DNA from: Kitasatospora kifunensis
GTDB lineage: Bacteria; Actinomycetota; Actinomycetes; Streptomycetales; Streptomycetaceae
Direction of reading: 5' to 3'
DNA length: 64,000 nucleotides
Assembly: GCF_014203855.1 (NCBI RefSeq)
Contig: NZ_JACHJV010000001.1
Location: 1,550,001 to 1,614,000 of the forward strand
Shown here one piece after another: positions 1 through 8,092 of the stretch. Both the position numbers and the translations under genes were made by a program. The notes below the pieces were generated by a model. The model searched no databases, was not told the DNA's origin, and worked only from the letters and a program-made list of their open reading frames with translations. Positions within the stretch are counted from its first letter, which is position 1. Each line of letters opens with the position of its first letter.

Positions 1-401
1 AAGCCCAGCTCGGGGCGGGACTGCTCGCGACCACGGAACATGATCGTGATCTTGACCTTGTCGCCCTGCTTGAGGAACCGAACGACGTGACCCTTCTTGG
101 TGTCATAGTCGTGCGGGTCGATCTTCGGCCGGAGCTTCATCTCCTTGATGACCGTGTGCGCCTGGTTCTTGCGCGCCTCACGGGCCTTCATGGCCGACTC
201 GTACTTGAACTTGCCGTAGTCCATGAGCTTGCACACCGGCGGCCGGGCGGTCGCCGCGACCTCGACCAGGTCGAGGTCGTACTCCTGCGCGAGCTCCAGC
301 GCCTTGGCAAGCGGCACGATGCCGACCTGCTCGCCACTGGGACCGACGAGTCGCACCTCGGGGACGCGAATCCGGTCGTTGATGCGGGGCTCGGTGCTGA
401 T
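1..401 (-). CDS. infC: Translation initiation factor IF-3, 5' part (gene runs off the window)
   Basis: IF-3 binds the 30S subunit, blocks premature 50S joining and checks the start codon. About 133 codons are visible: the N-terminal domain (starts [20 protein letters not shown], then [20 protein letters not shown]), the linker, and the start of the C-terminal domain ([17 protein letters not shown]). The frame upstream of base 401 reaches a stop at 438-440 without any ATG, GTG, TTG or CTG. The only initiator with a good ribosome site (AAGGAGG, 4 bases upstream) is therefore the ATC codon at 401-399. A rare AUU/AUC start is the known hallmark of infC and underlies its autoregulation. rpmI and rplT would be expected beyond base 1. 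Confidence 0.96.
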   Translation of the reverse strand, partial: MSTEPRINDRIRVPEVRLVGPSGEQVGIVPLAKALELAQEYDLDLVEVAATARPPVCKLMDYGKFKYESAMKAREARKNQAHTVIKEMKLRPKIDPHDYDTKKGHVVRFLKQGDKVKITIMFRGREQSRPELG

Positions 402-836
402 GGGGCCTCCTTGGTTGCACCTTCTGCGATGCGGCCGTCAGGGAGGCGGTCGCACGTAGTGGACTTCGACCACTGGGCGGGGCTTCATTCGTGCTGCGCT
501 GCCGTCCGGTACTCCAGAGCACCGCGGCACGAAAAAAGCCCCGCTCGGTACAAGCGGGGCTCCACACATCCGGGGGCTGCGCCCGGTGAGGGGCGCTGCT
601 GGCGACGCACGGCCTTGCGGCTGGTGTCGCGGACCGGGACCCGTCGACCCGGAGGTCGATCAGGTGGGAGACTGTCGCGGTTGCCCTCTCGGGCCTCCTG
701 GGTGGAGCCTCCTCTTGCTGGCCGGGCACGATGAAGCGCTCAGCCGGTCGTTAAGCCACTTTACACTACGGGCGAGCGCACTGTCTGCCGGTACCCTCCC
801 AGGGGTACGGATCCACCCCGAGGGAATGAGCCTTCC
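402..836 (-). promoter_or_regulatory. infC leader and divergent promoter region
   Basis: This gene-free stretch separates infC from the divergent DUF1844 gene. It holds a strong intrinsic terminator (532-561) pointing toward infC about 130 bases before its start, so the transcript must read through it. The AT-richest segment, about 750-770, is the likely promoter zone. TACACT at 762-767 could be a plus-strand -10 and its overlap TAGTGT a minus-strand -10, but neither has a convincing -35. An open frame of short Arg/Pro/Ala-rich codons in the leader has no family resemblance, so I do not call a leader peptide. Confidence 0.45.
532..561 (-). terminator. Intrinsic terminator/attenuator in the infC leader
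   Basis: On the minus strand a 9-bp stem (AGCCCCGCT / AGCGGGGCT, loop 7 bases) is followed by six T. No gene ends just upstream of it on that strand, so it fits an attenuator of the infC-rpmI-rplT transcript. The equivalent Bacillus operon is known to be attenuated through L20; any such control here is inference. Confidence 0.7.
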
Positions 837-1214
837 TTGAGCAGCCAGCCCGACAACGCTTCCGAGGCCTTTGACGAGACCGTCGGGTACGACGACCTGA
901 CCCGCGACATCGCCGAGGTGCCGGCGGTCGAGGTGATCACCACCGTCGCGGTGCACCTGATGAGCGCGGCAGCCGTCAAGTGCGGTCTGGCCGAGGGCGG
1001 CGAGAAGGACAAGGACCTGGACGAGGCCCGCAAGCTGATCACCGCGCTGGCCGGTCTGGTGACCGCGGGCGCCCCGGAGATCAGCAACTTCCACGCCGCC
1101 CCGCTGCGCGACGGCCTGCGCTCGCTGCAGCTGGCCTTCCGCGAGGCCTCGATGGTGCCGGACGCCCCGGGCACCGGGCCCGGCGAGAAGTTCACCGGGC
1201 CCGTCTACTCCTGA
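837..1214 (+). CDS. DUF1844 family protein
   Basis: A 125-residue cytoplasmic protein of unknown function, conserved next to infC in actinobacteria. The core reads TRDIAEVPAVEVITTVAVHL followed by a short helical region and the conserved ending PGTGPGEKFTGPVYS. The start is a TTG at 837. A four-codon frame (ATG at 826, stop at 838-840) overlaps this start and could couple translation; the nearest ribosome-site-like sequence is GAGGGA at 820-825. Family membership is clear; no function can be read from the sequence. Confidence 0.85.
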   Translation: MSSQPDNASEAFDETVGYDDLTRDIAEVPAVEVITTVAVHLMSAAAVKCGLAEGGEKDKDLDEARKLITALAGLVTAGAPEISNFHAAPLRDGLRSLQLAFREASMVPDAPGTGPGEKFTGPVYS

Positions 1215-1251
1215 CCACCGGTCACCCGACCTCTGGTCACTCGGCCTCTGA

Positions 1252-1989
1252 TCACTTCGCCTCGTAGAACCCGCTGCCCGTCGGCCGTGCGCCGGCGGGC
1301 AGCAGTGCGAGGTCCAGGCCACGGGTCAGCCGCACCCGCAGCACCGGGTCCGCCGCCAGCGCGGTGGCCAGCCGCTGGGCCAGCTCCGGCACCTGGGCGC
1401 CGTCCGCCAGTGCGAGTGCCAGCACCGCGTCGGTGACCTCACCCGGGCGCAGCTCGGCACGGCGCACCTGCGGCTCGGCGGCCAGCAGCACCCGCAGCGC
1501 GGCCAGCACCTCCGGGTCCTGGACCGGCGGCAGCCAGACCCGGTTCTCCGCCACCGCGCGCATCCGGGCGCCGGTCAGTTGATAGGTCACCGGACCGGCC
1601 GGGTCGATCAGCAGGGTGTCGGCCCGCTCGGCGTAGGCCGTCATCACCGCCTGCGGCGCGTTCACCGGTGCGGGGCGGGCATCGGCCTGCCAGGCGGCCA
1701 GCGAGGCCAGCGAGGTGAAGGCCGGCAGCGCCCGACGGCCGTCGGCGGCCTCGATCACCGGGACCGCCATGTCGCTGGTCTTCTCGTGCTTGAGACCGGC
1801 CGCGTCCGTCTCCACCTCGCCGAGCAGCGCGACGATCGGCACCATCAGGCGGGCCTGGCGCAGCGCGGCCAGCAGCGCCGGCTCGGCGCCCGGCTGCTGC
1901 GCCCAGTCGGCCAGCGCCTGCGCGAGGGCCGGGTCGGCGGTGCCGTCGTCGGCGGCGAATCCGGGGTTGGGAATGTTCTTGCGATCCAC
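1252..1989 (-). CDS. SseB-like protein
   Basis: A 245-residue soluble protein (GTG start). Its N-terminal half matches the SseB N-terminal domain: a helical start (DPALAQALADWAQQPGAEPA), VMVP-type strands (LMVPIVALLGEVETD), then MAVPVIEAADGRRALPAFTS and a segment ending DTLLIDPAGPVTYQLTG. The remainder is an Ala/Leu-rich regulatory-like domain. It converges with the DUF1844 gene across 37 bases. The family has no defined biochemical role in actinobacteria; the name comes from enterobacterial SseB but no link to rhodanese activity is visible. Confidence 0.82.
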   Translation of the reverse strand: MDRKNIPNPGFAADDGTADPALAQALADWAQQPGAEPALLAALRQARLMVPIVALLGEVETDAAGLKHEKTSDMAVPVIEAADGRRALPAFTSLASLAAWQADARPAPVNAPQAVMTAYAERADTLLIDPAGPVTYQLTGARMRAVAENRVWLPPVQDPEVLAALRVLLAAEPQVRRAELRPGEVTDAVLALALADGAQVPELAQRLATALAADPVLRVRLTRGLDLALLPAGARPTGSGFYEAK

Positions 1990-2103
1990 CCGGCGAGCCT
2001 AGCCGCTGGCCGGGGGCCCGCCGCGCACCACGTGCCGCCTGGCCCGAGGCTCGTTGCTGCACGCCTATACCCAGCGGTAGGGGCGCTGTGGCACGCTGCG
2101 CCC

Positions 2104-3303
2104 ATGACGAGCTCACCGGATGCCGACCGAGCGCGCTACGACCGGGCCACCGCGCAGTTGACCGCGCCGCTGGCCATCGTCGATCTGGACGCCTTCGACG
2201 CCAACGCCGCCGACCTGGTGCGCCGGGCCGGCGGCAAACCGATCCGGGTGGCCAGCAAGTCGCTGCGCTGCCGGGCCCTGTTGGAGCGGGTGCTGGGCAG
2301 GGACGGCTTCGCCGGGGTGATGAGCTTCACGCTCGCCGAGTCGATCTGGCTGACCCGGGCCGGGATCCAGGACGTGCTGCTCGCCTACCCCTCGGCCGAC
2401 CGGGCGGCCTTCGCCGAGTTGACCGGTGACCCGAAGCTGGCGGCCAACATCACCGTGCTGGTCGACGACCCGGCGCAGTTGCAGTTGATCGACGACGCGC
2501 GCGGCGGCGGCGAGCGGGTGCGGGTCTGCCTGGAGCTGGACACCTCGCTGCACCTGCTGGGCGGGCGGGTCCGGATCGGCAGTCGGCGCTCGCCGCTGCG
2601 CACCCCCGAGCAGCTGGCCGCCCTGGCCGAACTGGTGCACCGCAGGCCGGGGTTCGCGGTGGTCGGGCTGATGGCCTACGAAGGGCACATCGCCGGGGTG
2701 GGCGACACGATAGCGGGCCACCCGGTGCGCTCGCGGCTGATCCGGCTGATGCAGGACAGGGCGCGTGCCGAGCTGGCCGAGCGGCGCTCGGCGGTGGTGC
2801 GGGCGGTGCGCCGGGTGGCGGACCTGGAGTTCGTCAACGGGGGCGGCAGCGGCAGCGTGCAGAGCACGGCGGCCGAAGCCTCGGTGACCGAGGTGGCGGC
2901 CGGCTCCGGGCTCTACCTGCCCCGGCTCTTCGACAACTACCGCGCGTTCCGCGGCACTCCGGCGGCGCTCTTCGCGCAACCGGTGGTCCGGCGCCCCGGC
3001 GTGGGGGTGGTGACGGTCCTCGGCGGCGGCTACCCCGCCTCCGGCCCGGCGGGCGCCGACCGCTCCCCCGTGCCCTACCTGCCGACCGGCCTGCGCTACG
3101 ACTCCCGGGAGGGGGCCGGCGAGGTGCAGACACCGCTGCTCGGCTCGGCCGCGGACGACCTGCTGATCGGGGACCGAGTCTGGTTCCGACACGCGAAGGC
3201 GGGCGAGCTGTGCGAGCGCTTCGCCGACCTGCACCTGGTGGCGGGCGACCAGGTGGTGGCGACGGTGCCGACCTACCGGGGCGAGGGGCGGACCTTCCTG
3301 TGA
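2104..3303 (+). CDS. PLP-dependent amino acid deaminase/aldolase (alanine-racemase fold)
   Basis: A 399-residue enzyme of the fold-type III PLP family that holds D-threonine aldolase and D-serine dehydratase. The PLP lysine is K52 in KPIRVASKSLRC; AIVDLDAFDANA near the start and EFVNGGGSGSV (phosphate-binding loop) are also typical. The C-terminal part, with RFADLHLV and PTYRGEGRTFL, resembles the metal-binding D-serine dehydratase-like domain. It likely acts on a D- or beta-hydroxy amino acid; the substrate cannot be fixed from sequence. It is divergent from the SseB-like gene and ends before a hairpin terminator. Confidence 0.83.
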   Translation: MTSSPDADRARYDRATAQLTAPLAIVDLDAFDANAADLVRRAGGKPIRVASKSLRCRALLERVLGRDGFAGVMSFTLAESIWLTRAGIQDVLLAYPSADRAAFAELTGDPKLAANITVLVDDPAQLQLIDDARGGGERVRVCLELDTSLHLLGGRVRIGSRRSPLRTPEQLAALAELVHRRPGFAVVGLMAYEGHIAGVGDTIAGHPVRSRLIRLMQDRARAELAERRSAVVRAVRRVADLEFVNGGGSGSVQSTAAEASVTEVAAGSGLYLPRLFDNYRAFRGTPAALFAQPVVRRPGVGVVTVLGGGYPASGPAGADRSPVPYLPTGLRYDSREGAGEVQTPLLGSAADDLLIGDRVWFRHAKAGELCERFADLHLVAGDQVVATVPTYRGEGRTFL

Positions 3304-3311
3304 GGGCCCGC

Positions 3312-3389
3312 ACGACCTGACGCCGGTGCCCGCCCGAACGGCCCGACGCGCCCCGCGGCCTCTTCGGCGGCGGGGCGCGTCAGGTCGTG
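3312..3389. terminator. Bidirectional terminator between convergent genes
   Basis: A 12-bp GC stem (GACGCGCCCCGC at 3345-3356 with its complement at 3370-3381) lies between converging genes. A second, wider pairing is possible: ACGACCTGACGC at 3312-3323 with 3377-3388. The two stems share bases and so are alternatives. There is no U-tract, as usual in streptomycetes. Confidence 0.65.
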
Positions 3390-3402
3390 AGCCGGCCGGG
3401 TG

Positions 3403-4710
3403 TCAGGTGTTGCTGCCACCGGCCGCGTTGCCGCCGCCGCTGCCACTGCCGGCGGGGGCGGCGTAGTCGCTGATCCCGCTGACGATGGTGTCCATCTGCG
3501 AGACCGCCGGGGCCTTGGCCGCGATGTCGAAGCCGAGCCGGACCGCGATCAGGCCCTTGCCGTCCGCGGTCGGGAAGACCACCGACTCCACCGTGCCGTT
3601 GTTGCCCTGCGCCGCCGTGACCTGCCAGCGGACCAGGTAGCCGCTGCGGCCGTCCACGGTGACCGCCTCGGACTTGAGCTCCTGGTGGGACTTGCTGCCC
3701 GGGTAGGAGGCGTCCACGGCGGTCTGGATGTCCTTCTTGGCCGCGGCCTGCGGGTCGGTGCCCTGGATCTCGGCGGTGTTGACCCCGCCGAGCGAGCAGA
3801 CCTGGGCCGTGCCACCGCCACTGCCACCGGTGCCGCCACCGCTGCCGCCGGTTCCGCCACCGCCACCCGCGCCGCCGCCGGTGGAGCCCGGGCACTGGTA
3901 CTGGCCGACGGTCAGGAACGCCGTCCCGTCGTCGGCCGTGCCGCCCTGCCAGCCGCTGGGGATCGGCAGCTGGATGTTGCTGTTGAGGTCGGCGGCCACG
4001 GTGCTCTGCCCGTTCCCGTTTCCGCCGCTGCCACCGCCGCCCGGCAGGCCGGGGAACCCCGGGAAGCCGGGCAGGCCGTTGCCCAGCCCGCCGTTGCCGC
4101 CCGCACCGCCACCGCCACCGCGCTGGCCGGGCTGACGCCCGGTTCCGTTGCCCTGGCCGTTGCCGTTGCCGTTCTGCTGGCTGTTCTGCTGCTGCGGGGC
4201 GGCCTGCACCTGGCTGTGCGAGTCGTGGCGGTCCACCGCGAGGTAGGTGGCGCCCGAGCCCACCGCGAGCCCGAGCACACCGGCCACCGCCGCCGCGACC
4301 AGCACCGGGCGGCCCAGACGCTTGAAGGCCGAGGGCTTCTTGGGCAGCGGCTCACCGAACAGGACGTCGCTGGGCCCGGGTTCGGTGGGCGGCTCGGGGA
4401 ACCGCACCGCGCCGTTCTCCAGCACCTCGCCCTCGATCACCCGAACGCCGTCCAGCACGGCGGTCTGCTCCATGCCCTCACCGTCTGGGCCCGAGCCCTC
4501 TGGGCCCGAGCCGTGCGGGCCCGAGCCGTCCGGACCCGAGCCCTCTGGGCCCGAGCCACCGGAGACATCCTCGACATCGGAGACGGCTGGGCCGCCCGGA
4601 CGGGTGGTGGCCGTCCAACCAGTGCCATCCCACCAGCGCTCGGTCCTGGGCTGGCCAGTGGGGTCCTGCGGGTCCGGGTACCACCCGGCCGGAATCTTCG
4701 CTTCGCTCAC
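3403..4710 (-). CDS. DUF2510 domain membrane protein with glycine-rich linkers
   Basis: A 435-residue protein (GTG start). A DUF2510 domain sits at residues 5-33 (PAGWYPDPQDPTGQPRTERW, then WDGTGW). A Gly/Ser/Pro/Glu repeat follows at 52-79 (units GSGPEGSGPDGSGPHG), then one membrane helix at about 135-158. The extracytoplasmic part contains long Gly/Gln/Asn-rich stretches flanking a region with QYQCPG and AQVCSLGG that may form a disulphide. Topology is likely N-in/C-out. Role unknown; the layout resembles streptomycete surface-exposed, single-pass proteins. Confidence 0.82.
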   Translation of the reverse strand: MSEAKIPAGWYPDPQDPTGQPRTERWWDGTGWTATTRPGGPAVSDVEDVSGGSGPEGSGPDGSGPHGSGPEGSGPDGEGMEQTAVLDGVRVIEGEVLENGAVRFPEPPTEPGPSDVLFGEPLPKKPSAFKRLGRPVLVAAAVAGVLGLAVGSGATYLAVDRHDSHSQVQAAPQQQNSQQNGNGNGQGNGTGRQPGQRGGGGGAGGNGGLGNGLPGFPGFPGLPGGGGSGGNGNGQSTVAADLNSNIQLPIPSGWQGGTADDGTAFLTVGQYQCPGSTGGGAGGGGGTGGSGGGTGGSGGGTAQVCSLGGVNTAEIQGTDPQAAAKKDIQTAVDASYPGSKSHQELKSEAVTVDGRSGYLVRWQVTAAQGNNGTVESVVFPTADGKGLIAVRLGFDIAAKAPAVSQMDTIVSGISDYAAPAGSGSGGGNAAGGSNT

Positions 4711-4928
4711 ACCAGAAAATGTATGGGCAGGCGGATAAACGCGATATCAACTGAGCGGCACAATCGGGCCAATTCGGATGAGATTACGGTGAGAGGGGTG
4801 ATCACACCTGCCGAAAGTGGAACGACAACGGTCACCAATGCAGCCTTTGGATCTTCATCCGATATGCGGTTCACTTCCCTGCAGGGCACCAGTCCTTGAC
4901 CACACCCGGCGTTCAGGAGACGACCGCG
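4711..4928. promoter_or_regulatory. Divergent promoter region between DUF2510 and CDF genes
   Basis: A relatively AT-rich intergenic stretch. On the minus strand TTGATA (about 4749-4754) could be a -35, but a -10 with standard spacing is not clear (CATACA is 19 bases on). I do not see a recognisable Zur-type operator, although the plus-strand gene is a metal exporter. Confidence 0.35.
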
Positions 4929-6050
4929 ATGGCCGGCCACAGCGAGCACCCGCACACCCAGGCACACGATGAGCACGACAACCACACCGACCACGGCCCC
5001 GAGGGGCACGAGGGCCACGAAGACCATGAGCACGGCGGGCACTCCCACGGCGGCCACGGGCACGGACACGGCGGGCACGGCCACTCGCACGGCGTAGCGG
5101 CCGACGCCGACCGGCGCTGGCTGACCAGCGCGCTGACCCTGATCGTGGTCTTCATGGCCGCCGAGGTCGTGGTCGGCTTCGCCGCCGGCTCGCTGGCGCT
5201 GATCTCGGACGCCGCGCACATGCTCACCGACGCGGCCTCGATCGTGCTCGCACTGGTGGCCATGCGGCTGGCGGCCAAGCCGGCCCGCGGCGGCTACACC
5301 TACGGCCTCAAGCGCGCCGAGATCCTCTCCGCCCAGGCCAACGGCGTCACCCTGCTGGTGCTGTCCGCCTGGCTGGGCTACGAGGCGATCGGCCGGCTGA
5401 TCTCGCCGCCGCAGGTCGAGGGCGGCCTGGTGCTGGTCACGGCGTTGGTCGGCGTGGTGGTCAACATCGCCGCCGCCTGGTGCATGTCCAAGGCCAACCG
5501 CAGCTCGCTCAACGTCGAGGGCGCCTTCCAGCACGTGCTGACCGACCTCTACGCCTTCATCGCCACCGCCATCGCCGGCGCGATCATGCTGACCACCGGT
5601 TTCCTGCGGGCGGACGCGATCGCCTCGCTGATCGTGGTCGCGCTGATGCTGCGGGCCGGCATCGGGCTGGTCCGGGACTCCGGGCGAATCTTCCTGGAGG
5701 CCGCCCCGGCCGGCATCGACCCCGACGCGCTGGCCGACCGCCTGGTGACCACCCCACTGGTCGAGGAGATCCACGACCTGCACGTCTGGGAGATCACCTC
5801 CGGGCAGTCGGCTCTCTCCGCGCACATCCTGGTCACCCCCAGCGGCGACTGCCACGCGGTCCGCCGCGACCTGCAGCGCCGGCTGCGCGAGGAGTACCGG
5901 ATCACCCACGCCACACTGCAGGTGGACCACCTCGGCGAGGACGACGACCAACAGCTGCTGCAGATCACCGACGCCGCCACCGCGACGGCAGCCGAGCACT
6001 GCGCCGACTCGCACGGCCCCGTCCACCGGGCCGGACCGCACGCGCACTAG
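4929..6050 (+). CDS. Cation diffusion facilitator (zinc/cobalt exporter)
   Basis: A 373-residue CDF transporter that exchanges cytoplasmic divalent metal, usually Zn2+, for protons. The cytoplasmic N-terminus is extremely His-rich (HSHGGHGHGHGGHGHSHG), a metal-loading loop. Six membrane helices follow. Transport-site motifs are SLALISDAAHMLTDAAS (HxxxD of helix 2) and FQHVLTDLYAF (helix 5). The cytoplasmic C-terminal domain contains VEEIHDLHVWEI and ends in HGPVHRAGPHAH. ATG 4929 is chosen over an upstream in-frame TTG at 4896 because AGGAG lies 9 bases before it. CzcD/ZitB-like; exact metal is inferred. Confidence 0.92.
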   Translation: MAGHSEHPHTQAHDEHDNHTDHGPEGHEGHEDHEHGGHSHGGHGHGHGGHGHSHGVAADADRRWLTSALTLIVVFMAAEVVVGFAAGSLALISDAAHMLTDAASIVLALVAMRLAAKPARGGYTYGLKRAEILSAQANGVTLLVLSAWLGYEAIGRLISPPQVEGGLVLVTALVGVVVNIAAAWCMSKANRSSLNVEGAFQHVLTDLYAFIATAIAGAIMLTTGFLRADAIASLIVVALMLRAGIGLVRDSGRIFLEAAPAGIDPDALADRLVTTPLVEEIHDLHVWEITSGQSALSAHILVTPSGDCHAVRRDLQRRLREEYRITHATLQVDHLGEDDDQQLLQITDAATATAAEHCADSHGPVHRAGPHAH

Positions 6051-6091
6051 AAAAGGGGAATGATCAACGGGCCGCCCGCGTTGGGGCGGCC

Positions 6092-6952
6092 ATGACCTCC
6101 GTACTGCGATACGCGGCTTTCACCACCGACCCCGATGGCGGCAACAAGGCGGGCGTGGTGCCGGACGCCACCAGCCTGACGGACCAGCAGATGCTGGCGA
6201 CAGCCGCCGAGCTCGGCTACTCCGAGACCGCCTTCCTCACCGCCGTCCCTGGCGCCACCGACCGTCGCTACCAGGTGCGGTACTTCGCCCCCACCCTTGA
6301 GGTGCCGTTCTGCGGGCACGCCACCATCGCCGCCGCGGTGGCGGTGGCGCACGCGAGCGGCCCCGGCGAGCTGGTCTTCGAGACGAAGGCGGGCACCGTG
6401 CCGGTCCAGGTCGCCGCCGACCAGGACGGCGTACTGCACGCCACCTTGACCAGCGTCGAGCCCAAGGTGCTGGCGATCGGGGCCGAGGAGGTCGAACAGG
6501 CGCTGGCCGTGCTCGGCTGGGCGGCCACCGATCTCGACCCGCAGCTGCCGCCCCGGATCGCCTACGCGGGCGCCCGTCACCTGGTGCTCGCCGTGCGCAC
6601 CCGTGAGCGGCTGGCCGACCTGGCCTACGACTTCGAGGGTCTGGCGGCCTTCATGACGGCCCGTGACCTGATCACCCTGCAGCTGGTCTGGCGCGAGTCC
6701 GAGACCGTCTTCCACGTCCGCGACCCGTTCCCGGTCGGCGGCGTGGTGGAGGACCCGGCCACCGGCGCGGCCGCCGCCGCGTTCGGCGCCTACCTGCGCG
6801 AGCTGGGCGAGGTCGGCGAGACGGCCGAACTGACCCTGCATCAGGGCGAGGACATGGGCAGCCCGGGCCTGCTGCGCGTGCGGCTGCAGGCCGGCGACCC
6901 GCGGGTGCGGGTGACGGGCGCGGCGGTGCGGCTGCCGGTGGCCGCGAGCTGA
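6092..6952 (+). CDS. PhzF family isomerase-like protein
   Basis: A 286-residue protein of the PhzF/diaminopimelate-epimerase fold. The conserved acidic residue is E45 in LGYSETAFL; TLEVPFCGHATIAAA and GGVVEDPATGAAAAAFGAYL are the family signatures of the two lobes. PhzF itself isomerises DHHA in phenazine synthesis, but no other phenazine genes are present. This is one of the many orphan PhzF homologues of unknown substrate. It lies 41 bases after the metal exporter and may share its transcript. Confidence 0.9.
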   Translation: MTSVLRYAAFTTDPDGGNKAGVVPDATSLTDQQMLATAAELGYSETAFLTAVPGATDRRYQVRYFAPTLEVPFCGHATIAAAVAVAHASGPGELVFETKAGTVPVQVAADQDGVLHATLTSVEPKVLAIGAEEVEQALAVLGWAATDLDPQLPPRIAYAGARHLVLAVRTRERLADLAYDFEGLAAFMTARDLITLQLVWRESETVFHVRDPFPVGGVVEDPATGAAAAAFGAYLRELGEVGETAELTLHQGEDMGSPGLLRVRLQAGDPRVRVTGAAVRLPVAAS

Positions 6953-7000
6953 GACGGTGTCGGGTTGGGGGGTGTCGGCGCGGTGCGCGATGATCGAGGC

Positions 7001-7927
7001 GTGACCGCACCGCGACTGATGCTCCTCGACACCGCCAGCCTCTACTTCCGGGCGTACTTCGGCGTCCCGGAGTCCGTGAAGTCCCCCGACGGCGTGCCGG
7101 TGAACGCCGTCCGGGGCCTGCTGGACTTCATCGCCCGCCTGGTCCAGGACCACCGCCCGGGCCAGTTGGTCGCCTGCATGGACGCCGACTGGCGGCCGCA
7201 GTGGCGGGTGGACCTGATCCCGACCTACAAGACGCACCGGCTGGCCGCCGAGGGCCCCGGGGTCGGCGCGGGCGCCGAGGAGGTGCCCGACACCCTCTCG
7301 CCCCAGGTCCCGATCATCGAGCAGGTGCTGGACGCGCTCGGCATCGCCCGGGTCGGCGCCCCCGGTTACGAGGCGGACGACGTGATCGGCACCCTGGCCA
7401 CCCGGGCCACCGGGCCGGTGCGGATCGTCACCGGTGACCGGGACCTCTTCCAGCTGGTCGACGACGCCCGACAGGTCACCGTGGTCTACCCGGTCAAGGG
7501 CGTCGGCTCGGCGCAGATCATCGACGAGGCGGCGCTGCGCGAGAAGTACGGCGTCAACGGCGCCCAGTACGCCGACCTGGCAGCGCTGCGCGGCGACCCG
7601 AGCGACGGCCTGCCGGGCGTCAAGGGCATCGGGGAGAAGACGGCGGCGCAGCTGATCGAGCGCTTCGGCGACCTGGCCGGGATCCGGGCGGCGGCGGCCG
7701 ACCCGTTCTCGGGGCTGACCCCGGCCCGGCGCAAGAACCTGCTGGACGGCGCGGCCTACCTGGACGTGGCGCCGCAGGTGGTGCGGGTCGCCACCGACGT
7801 GGCGCTGCCGGACTTCGACGCCGCGTTGCCGCGTGAGCCGCTGGACCCGATGACGCTGGAGGAGTTGGCCGCCCGCTGGGGGCTGGGCGGCGCGCTGGAG
7901 CGGGTGCTGGCGGTGCTGGCGGGCTGA
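7001..7927 (+). CDS. 5'-3' exonuclease (FEN/PolA N-terminal-like)
   Basis: A 308-residue flap/5' nuclease. It has the PIN-like acidic site (MLLDTASLYFRAYFG with D; ACMDADWRPQWR; GYEADDVIGTLA; VTGDRDLFQLVDD) and the helix-hairpin-helix DNA-binding region (LPGVKGIGEKTAAQLI). It is a stand-alone equivalent of the DNA polymerase I 5' nuclease domain, acting on RNA primers and repair flaps. GTG 7001 is chosen because the protein begins as in homologues (MTAPRLMLLDTAS). Its ribosome site is weak. Confidence 0.92.
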   Translation: MTAPRLMLLDTASLYFRAYFGVPESVKSPDGVPVNAVRGLLDFIARLVQDHRPGQLVACMDADWRPQWRVDLIPTYKTHRLAAEGPGVGAGAEEVPDTLSPQVPIIEQVLDALGIARVGAPGYEADDVIGTLATRATGPVRIVTGDRDLFQLVDDARQVTVVYPVKGVGSAQIIDEAALREKYGVNGAQYADLAALRGDPSDGLPGVKGIGEKTAAQLIERFGDLAGIRAAAADPFSGLTPARRKNLLDGAAYLDVAPQVVRVATDVALPDFDAALPREPLDPMTLEELAARWGLGGALERVLAVLAG

Positions 7928-7950
7928 ACCTGTGGAGGGGCGCGGGACAA

Positions 7951-8092
7951 GTTGTGCAGCCAGCTCCATCGGCGTTGTGCAGACATCTTCTTGCCGAAGA
8001 ATGGTCGACCCACGTTCTTCCGCAGGTACCCACCGGTAGCTACGGTTCCGGCTGTCATGCACAGCTGACCCCTTCTCAGGAGCCGTACTCCC
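7951..8092 (+). promoter_or_regulatory. Upstream region of the secreted phosphodiesterase with direct and inverted repeats
   Basis: GTTGTGCAG occurs twice in direct orientation (7951-7959 and 7974-7982, 23 bases apart, about two helical turns). It is followed by the inverted repeat TTCTTGCCGAAGAA (7988-8001). Such repeats suggest regulator binding before the phosphodiesterase gene; phosphate control would be plausible for its product, but these are not clear PHO boxes. Confidence 0.35.

Noticed and set aside
178..729. Possible long leader peptide gene on the minus strand before infC
   Set aside because: It runs through the terminator hairpin and into infC in another frame, with no ribosome site or family resemblance.
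6092..6952. Phenazine biosynthesis gene
   Set aside because: Only a PhzF-fold protein is present; no phzA/B/C/D/E/G partners occur nearby, so the pathway label is not supported.
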